Assembly (NCBI GenBank): GCA_036655775.1
Contig: JAVVPL010000001.1
Coordinates: 83,402-147,401, forward strand
Length of the DNA: 64,000 nucleotides
From: JAVVPL01 sp036655775
Lineage (GTDB): Bacteria; Bacteroidota; Bacteroidia; Bacteroidales; P3
Direction of reading: 5' to 3'
Part shown: positions 59,874 through 64,000 of the stretch, piece by piece
Layout of the letters: every line of letters starts with the position of its first letter
Numbering within the stretch: the first letter of the stretch is position 1
The notes under the pieces: generated by a model
The model's database searches: none
Told to the model about the DNA's origin: nothing
What the model saw: the letters and a program-made list of their open reading frames with translations, nothing else
Made by a program: the position numbers and the translations under genes

Positions 59874-62366
59874 TTATTCTAAAATTTCTAATTTAGCAAA
59901 AGCGGTCAATAAATTTTTGATTCCTGCGGGAGCTTCAAATTGTACGATTGCTTTTTGATTGGGCCCTTCGCCTTCTATGGCTAATACGATACCTTGTCCA
60001 AACTTACTATGTTGTACCTTGCTGCCTTGTGCCAAAGTTGCTCCTATTGGGGATGAAATAGTACCTTTGACCGTGGAAGCTGCAAGTAATGCTTCTTTGG
60101 CTAAGCTTGAGATTTTACGTAAATTTTTAGGAGATTCTTTGGCTATAGGAGTGGGTTGCGTACCTTGTTCTTGGGTTTGTTTTTTTGTAAATCCCAAATC
60201 ATCACTCTCTTTGGATTTCAATCCAAATTGTTTTTTGCTCTTTGGATTGAAGCCTAATTCGCCTTTTTCCTTACTTTCGATTCGTTTTGCGGCGAATTCT
60301 TCACCTAGGGTATCAAAACTATTGAACTGCCCTTGTGTAAAGCCAAAACCGCCTATAGTGCGATGAGCCAAAATTTCTGGATTGGCAATATAGTGCATAT
60401 CCAACTCCTCCAAAAAACGACTGGGTTCACAAAATGTATGTTGCCCCCATCTAAATCGACTGGTAGCAAACGATAGGGTTAGCTTTTTTTCAGAACGAGT
60501 CACCGCCACATAAAATAAACGCCTTTCTTCTTCGATATCGGCGCGGGAAGTGAGACTCATGGCTGAAGGAAATAAATTTTCTTCCAAACCCACCACATAA
60601 ACTTGCTTAAATTCCAAACCTTTTGCGGCATGAATAGTCATTAAGGTTACTTGATTGTCGTCGTCGTCCTCATGCTTATCAGCATCGGTCAACAATGAAA
60701 TTTCTTGCAAAAACACATCTAATGTAGGGACGTTTTCACTACGGCTCAACTCTCCCGTTTCGTCATCAAAAACAGTTTGATCTTTTTCGCAAAAATCTTT
60801 TACTGCATTTAATAATTCTTCGGCATTTTGTATTCTTACTTGACTTTCAGGGGTGTTTTCAGCCTTAAATTCGGCGGCAATACCCGAGGCAAACCAAATT
60901 TTTTGTGCCAAGTCAAAGGCATCGGTAGTGGCTACTTGTACATGTAAACTCTCTATCATCGTAGCCACTTGATGAATTTTGCTCTTTGTGCCCGCATTGA
61001 TAATAATTTCGGGATTATGAATATTTTTAATCACTTCCCACAGACTTATTTTGTGCTCGTTGGCAATGATTCGGATTCTATCCAAAGTGGTGGCTCCGAT
61101 TCCTCTTGCTGGATAATTGATACATCTCAACAAGGCTTCATCATCGTTGAGATTGACTACCCAACGGAAATAAGCTAAAATATCTTTAATTTCTTTGCGG
61201 TCGTAAAAACTCATTCCTCCATAAATTCGATATGGGATATTGCTTCGACGTAAGGCATCTTCCAAGGAACGAGATTGATTGTTGGTTCGGTATAAAATTG
61301 CAAAATCTTTGTATGGCAAGCGTTCGGTATGCAAAACTTCAAAAATTGAACGCACTACCATCAAGCCTTCTTCTACATCCGACATTGCTTTTAGAATTTG
61401 AACCTTTTCTCCACTTTCGTTTTCTGTCCAAATTTCTTTTGTAATTTGATCTTTGTTTTTTTTGATAATTTGATTTGCCAATCCTACAATAGTCTGTGTT
61501 GAACGATAATTTTGTTCAAGTTTATAGGTTTGAGCCGAAGGATAATCGCTTTTAAAATTTAATATATTTTGAATATTGGCGCCTCTAAAACTATAAATAC
61601 TTTGCGCATCGTCGCCCACAACACAAATATTTTCATGTTGAGCTGCTAATTTTTTCAGAATTAAATACTGTGCAAAATTGGTATCTTGGTACTCATCGAC
61701 CAAAATATATTGAAAGCGTTTTTGATATTTATAGAGTGTTTCGGGAAAATCACGCAGAAGTACATTCATGTTGAACAATAAATCATCAAAATCCATGGCA
61801 GAACTCCGACGTAAACGTTCCGAATAAATTTGATAAATTTCGCCTATCATCGGCTTGTGCGCTTGTCGATCCTGCCCTCTAATTTCGACACTTTGCAGAT
61901 AATCGTCGGCTGAAATCAAATTGCTTTTTGCTGCAGAAATTCTATTTAATACAAAAGAGGCCGTATATTCTTTGGGGTCCAAGTTCAATTCTTTCACAAT
62001 GGACTTGAGAAGGCTTTTTACATCCTCCGTATTGTAAATGGCAAAGCTAGATGTATAGCCTAATTGCGCGGCTTCTACCCTTAAGATTTTTGCAAACACA
62101 GAGTGAAAAGTACCCATCCATAAAGCGTGGGCTTCGGGTCCAATCAATTGAGAAATTCGCTCGCGCATTTCTCTAGCCGCCTTATTGGTAAAGGTTAAAG
62201 ATAAAATATGAAAAGGCTCCACGCCCTCTTCCATAATATGTGCGATTCGATATGTGAGTGTACGTGTCTTCCCCGAACCCGCCCCCGCAATAATCATTAC
62301 AGGGCCTTGTATTTGTGCAGCGGCAGCGCGTTGTTCTTCGTTTAATGAATTTAAAAGAGATGACAT
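59874..62366 (-). CDS. ATP-dependent DNA helicase, UvrD/PcrA family
   Basis: Superfamily 1 3'-5' helicase for excision repair and replication fork upkeep. 830 residues. Motif I AGAGSGKTRT (residues 27-36), DEYQDT (motif II), GDDAQSIYSFRGA (motif III), MTIHAAKGLEF (motif V) and VAVTRSEKKL (motif VI) are intact. The C-terminus has a long charged linker and then a Tudor-like fold (VQHSKFGQGIVLAIEG), as in PcrA, where it contacts RNA polymerase. Third gene of panD-flippase-uvrD, 9 bp after its neighbour. Confidence 0.96.
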   Translation of the reverse strand: MSSLLNSLNEEQRAAAAQIQGPVMIIAGAGSGKTRTLTYRIAHIMEEGVEPFHILSLTFTNKAAREMRERISQLIGPEAHALWMGTFHSVFAKILRVEAAQLGYTSSFAIYNTEDVKSLLKSIVKELNLDPKEYTASFVLNRISAAKSNLISADDYLQSVEIRGQDRQAHKPMIGEIYQIYSERLRRSSAMDFDDLLFNMNVLLRDFPETLYKYQKRFQYILVDEYQDTNFAQYLILKKLAAQHENICVVGDDAQSIYSFRGANIQNILNFKSDYPSAQTYKLEQNYRSTQTIVGLANQIIKKNKDQITKEIWTENESGEKVQILKAMSDVEEGLMVVRSIFEVLHTERLPYKDFAILYRTNNQSRSLEDALRRSNIPYRIYGGMSFYDRKEIKDILAYFRWVVNLNDDEALLRCINYPARGIGATTLDRIRIIANEHKISLWEVIKNIHNPEIIINAGTKSKIHQVATMIESLHVQVATTDAFDLAQKIWFASGIAAEFKAENTPESQVRIQNAEELLNAVKDFCEKDQTVFDDETGELSRSENVPTLDVFLQEISLLTDADKHEDDDDNQVTLMTIHAAKGLEFKQVYVVGLEENLFPSAMSLTSRADIEEERRLFYVAVTRSEKKLTLSFATSRFRWGQHTFCEPSRFLEELDMHYIANPEILAHRTIGGFGFTQGQFNSFDTLGEEFAAKRIESKEKGELGFNPKSKKQFGLKSKESDDLGFTKKQTQEQGTQPTPIAKESPKNLRKISSLAKEALLAASTVKGTISSPIGATLAQGSKVQHSKFGQGIVLAIEGEGPNQKAIVQFEAPAGIKNLLTAFAKLEILE

Positions 62367-62375
62367 ACTGAGAAT

Positions 62376-63395
62376 TTAATTGCGTTTTATTTTTGCTTTT
62401 TTGCTTTTGTTATCATAAAATATAGGTATAATAATCAAAGAAGCCAAACCTAACACAATAAAAAGCATCGTTTGTGAAGACCAAGCCACCCAAGCTGCCG
62501 TATATCCTGCCATTTTAGAAAGTCCAAAAATGGCAAAAGTAGCCGAAATAATTACAGGATATAAGCCTACTCCACCAGGAGTTATCATATATCCAAACGT
62601 TCCCATAACTAGACAAGTTAAAACCACACTTCCTGGAATTAGTCCGATGTTGGGCATTGCCAAAAAAATCAAATACAACGAAAGCCAATAAAAAAGCCAT
62701 ATCCCTAAGCTATAAGCCACAAACAAGCAAGGATTTTGTAAATTTTTAAGCGATATAATCCCTTCCCAAAATCCAATCAATATTTTTTTTAATTTTAAAA
62801 ATAACGGATGGGTAAGAATTTTGTGTTTGTGTTTTTTGTATATCCAACATAATGCAAAAAAAAGCAGTAGAGAACCCACTAAAATATAAGGAATTATAAA
62901 TAACCATTCTTCGCTCGAATGTAAGCCTTTGGCTAATTCGTTCATTACATATTTTTCCAAATATTTAAATTCCAAAAATAAAGCAAGTCCAAAAGCCATC
63001 AAAAACAAAATTACATCTATCATTCTTTCGATGATTACGGTACCTAAGGATTTTAATAAAGGAACTTTATCATAGCGTTGTAGAATGCCACACCGTAAAA
63101 CTTCACCTATCCGAGGAAGTGCTAAATTGGCAAAATATGCAATCAGCACGGACATGAAACTAAGCGCTAAAGGAGGATTGTAGTGCATACTTTTTAAAAG
63201 TAAATTCCAACGCAGGGCACGCAAAAAATGGCTTGCTAAACATAACAATACCCCCCCTGATAAAATCCAATAATTAATTCCCTCAAAAGAAGTGCTTATT
63301 TCTGCTTTTTCTGTTGGATTTAGATCTCTTTGGAACCACCATATTATAGAAATCCCTAAGGCTAAAAAAACAAGATAACGCAGTATTTTGATCAT
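62376..63395 (-). CDS. Flippase-like / lysylphosphatidylglycerol synthase transmembrane domain protein
   Basis: Integral membrane protein of 339 residues with about eight hydrophobic segments. It belongs to the LPG-synthase transmembrane (UPF0104) group, with SGGVLLCLASHFLRALRWNLLL, ALPRIGEVLRCGIL and TPGGVGLYPVIISATF. There is no lysyl-transfer domain, so lysyl-PG synthesis is not expected. Related proteins are thought to move lipids or lipid-linked sugars; here the substrate is unknown. It lies 58 bp after panD. Confidence 0.85.
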   Translation of the reverse strand: MIKILRYLVFLALGISIIWWFQRDLNPTEKAEISTSFEGINYWILSGGVLLCLASHFLRALRWNLLLKSMHYNPPLALSFMSVLIAYFANLALPRIGEVLRCGILQRYDKVPLLKSLGTVIIERMIDVILFLMAFGLALFLEFKYLEKYVMNELAKGLHSSEEWLFIIPYILVGSLLLFFALCWIYKKHKHKILTHPLFLKLKKILIGFWEGIISLKNLQNPCLFVAYSLGIWLFYWLSLYLIFLAMPNIGLIPGSVVLTCLVMGTFGYMITPGGVGLYPVIISATFAIFGLSKMAGYTAAWVAWSSQTMLFIVLGLASLIIIPIFYDNKSKKAKIKRN

Positions 63396-63453
63396 TTGAA
63401 ATTACTCTTAAAGAAATAGAGCGTACGCAATGTATATTTTGGTTGTTTCATTT

Positions 63454-63795
63454 TTACAATTTGTTGTCCACGGGAAAAACAATCTGAGGACAAAAAGTTT
63501 TGGCTTCTTCAAAATCCATAGAAGCATAAGAAACAATAATTACCAAATCATTTACCGCAACTTTACGAGCAGCTGCGCCATTTAAACCAATAGTACCCGA
63601 GCCTCGTTCTCCTTTGATAACATACGTTTCAAGCCGTTCCCCATTATTTATATCATAAATGTGCACGCGTTCATTTTCAATTAAATTTACTGCATCCATC
63701 AAATCTTCATCGATAGTAATACTTCCGATATAATCTAAATCGGCACGAGTAACTCGAACACGATGTATTTTTGATTTTAATATTTCTATATACAT
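63454..63795 (-). CDS. panD: Aspartate 1-decarboxylase PanD
   Basis: Pyruvoyl enzyme that makes beta-alanine for pantothenate and CoA. 113 residues from the ATG at 63795 (MYIEILKSKIHRVRVT). The self-cleavage site is Gly24-Ser25 in DYIGSITID; Lys9, Arg54 and Tyr58 are in the places known from E. coli. The longer frame to 63876 starts upstream of the promoter and is rejected. CoA demand is plain given the CoA-based lysine pathway. Confidence 0.97.
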   Translation of the reverse strand: MYIEILKSKIHRVRVTRADLDYIGSITIDEDLMDAVNLIENERVHIYDINNGERLETYVIKGERGSGTIGLNGAAARKVAVNDLVIIVSYASMDFEEAKTFCPQIVFPVDNKL

Positions 63796-63820
63796 AAAAA
63801 AATAATTACATTTTGGAGCA

Positions 63821-63851
63821 CAAAAGTACGGAAAAAATATGTTTATACAAA
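63821..63851 (-). promoter_or_regulatory. Promoter of the panD operon
   Basis: TTTG (63848-63851), 19 nt, TACTTTTG (63821-63828) on the reverse strand, 26 bp before panD. Confidence 0.75.
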
Positions 63852-63860
63852 GCATAATAA

Positions 63861-63918
63861 AAAAGGGCCTATTCAAATTGTTGGTATAAAACCAATAAAA
63901 TAGAATAGACCCCTTAAA
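63861..63918 (-). terminator. Hairpin after the partial gene at the window end
   Basis: AAGGGCCTATTC can pair with GAATAGACCCCTT (mismatch at one position), with an inner ATTGTTGGT / ACCAAT stem. It lies after the stop of the last reverse gene and before the panD promoter, as a terminator would. Confidence 0.55.
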
Positions 63919-63946
63919 AAAACTAAAATCAATAAAACCTACTCGT

Positions 63947-64000
63947 TTATTTAACTACAAAACGAATGTGTTGTATTTTATCTTTAGCGCTAACTCTCAA
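63947..64000 (-). CDS. C-terminal end of an unidentified gene (17 residues)
   Basis: An open frame entering from beyond the window end gives LRVSAKDKIQHIRFVVK and then TAA at 63947-63949. A hairpin follows, which supports a real gene end. Too short to name; it does not look like PanC, which often neighbours PanD. Confidence 0.5.
   Translation of the reverse strand: MRVSAKDKIQHIRFVVK

Noticed and set aside
59959..60366. Forward 135-residue frame inside uvrD
   Set aside because: Antisense shadow of the helicase C-terminus.
63796..63876. N-terminal extension of PanD
   Set aside because: It contains the promoter; PanD normally has the cleavage site at Gly24-Ser25, which fits the start at 63795.

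Overview
This window is a stretch of AT-rich chromosome from an anaerobic member of the Bacteroidota, most likely order Bacteroidales. The evidence is the family content (DUF4271 next to HemD, GldA, DUF5723, haem-binding-domain protein, PurS, YgiQ-type radical SAM), the almost complete lack of Shine-Dalgarno sequences, and many promoters of the Bacteroidetes type (TTTG or TTG, 19-21 nt, TAnnTTTG). Oxygen-sensitive routes point to anaerobic or fermentative life: radical-SAM thiamine synthesis (ThiC, ThiH), adenosylcobalamin-dependent lysine fermentation (KamD/KamE) and a phosphofructokinase with pyrophosphate-type motifs. No rRNA, tRNA, CRISPR array, insertion sequence or prophage was seen. Nearly the whole window is ordinary chromosomal core; the least typical part is 46.6-49.9 kb.

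Layout. 1-5.4 kb: a calcium-type P-ATPase (cut by the window edge), EttA, a haem-binding-domain protein and a YitT-family membrane protein. 5.5-8.4 kb: the ribosomal operon rplM-rpsI-rpsB-tsf with a strong promoter and a structured rpsI-rpsB spacer. 8.4-10.1 kb: a SulP anion transporter. 10.2-15.3 kb: a forward operon gldA-like, DUF4271, hemD, rnpA, yidD, S41 peptidase. 15.4-21 kb: POT peptide transporter, Maf pyrophosphatase, DsbD, PurS, PssA. 21.1-26.4 kb: a reverse operon for lysine fermentation, led by a MutS-like ATPase, then kamD, kamE, one CoA-transferase subunit and an acetyltransferase. 26.4-32.8 kb: a membrane-anchored PHP-domain protein, serS-TPR-rsmA, and era. 32.9-33.8 kb: a Ppx/GppA protein.

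33.8-40.6 kb holds a complete thiamine operon, thiD-thiS-thiE-like-thiE-thiG-thiC-thiH-thiF, under a TPP riboswitch. Its leader can form two 8-bp switching helices, one of which covers the thiD start codon. 40.6-43.9 kb: a lipoprotein and DUF5723 outer-membrane pair. 44-46.5 kb: a TrkH/KtrA-type potassium uptake pair. 46.6-49.9 kb: two small beta-barrel proteins and an unrecognised cysteine-rich lipoprotein, with a 738-bp gene-free stretch. 50-54.8 kb: YgiQ, RpoN, AsnRS. 54.9-59.9 kb: PPi-type phosphofructokinase, L27/L21, DAHP synthase-chorismate mutase, a 59-residue BFD-type iron-sulfur protein and fructose-1,6-bisphosphatase, whose 5' leader carries fourteen tandem 7-bp repeats. 59.9-63.9 kb: the panD, flippase-like, uvrD/pcrA operon; the last bases are the end of one more reverse gene.

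The items most worth a second look are the MutS-like ATPase that leads the lysine aminomutase operon, the start-codon-masking thiamine riboswitch leader, the heptamer array in the fbp leader, a 50-bp repeat shared by two intergenic regions, the palindrome over the pssA promoter, and the unknown secreted-protein cluster.
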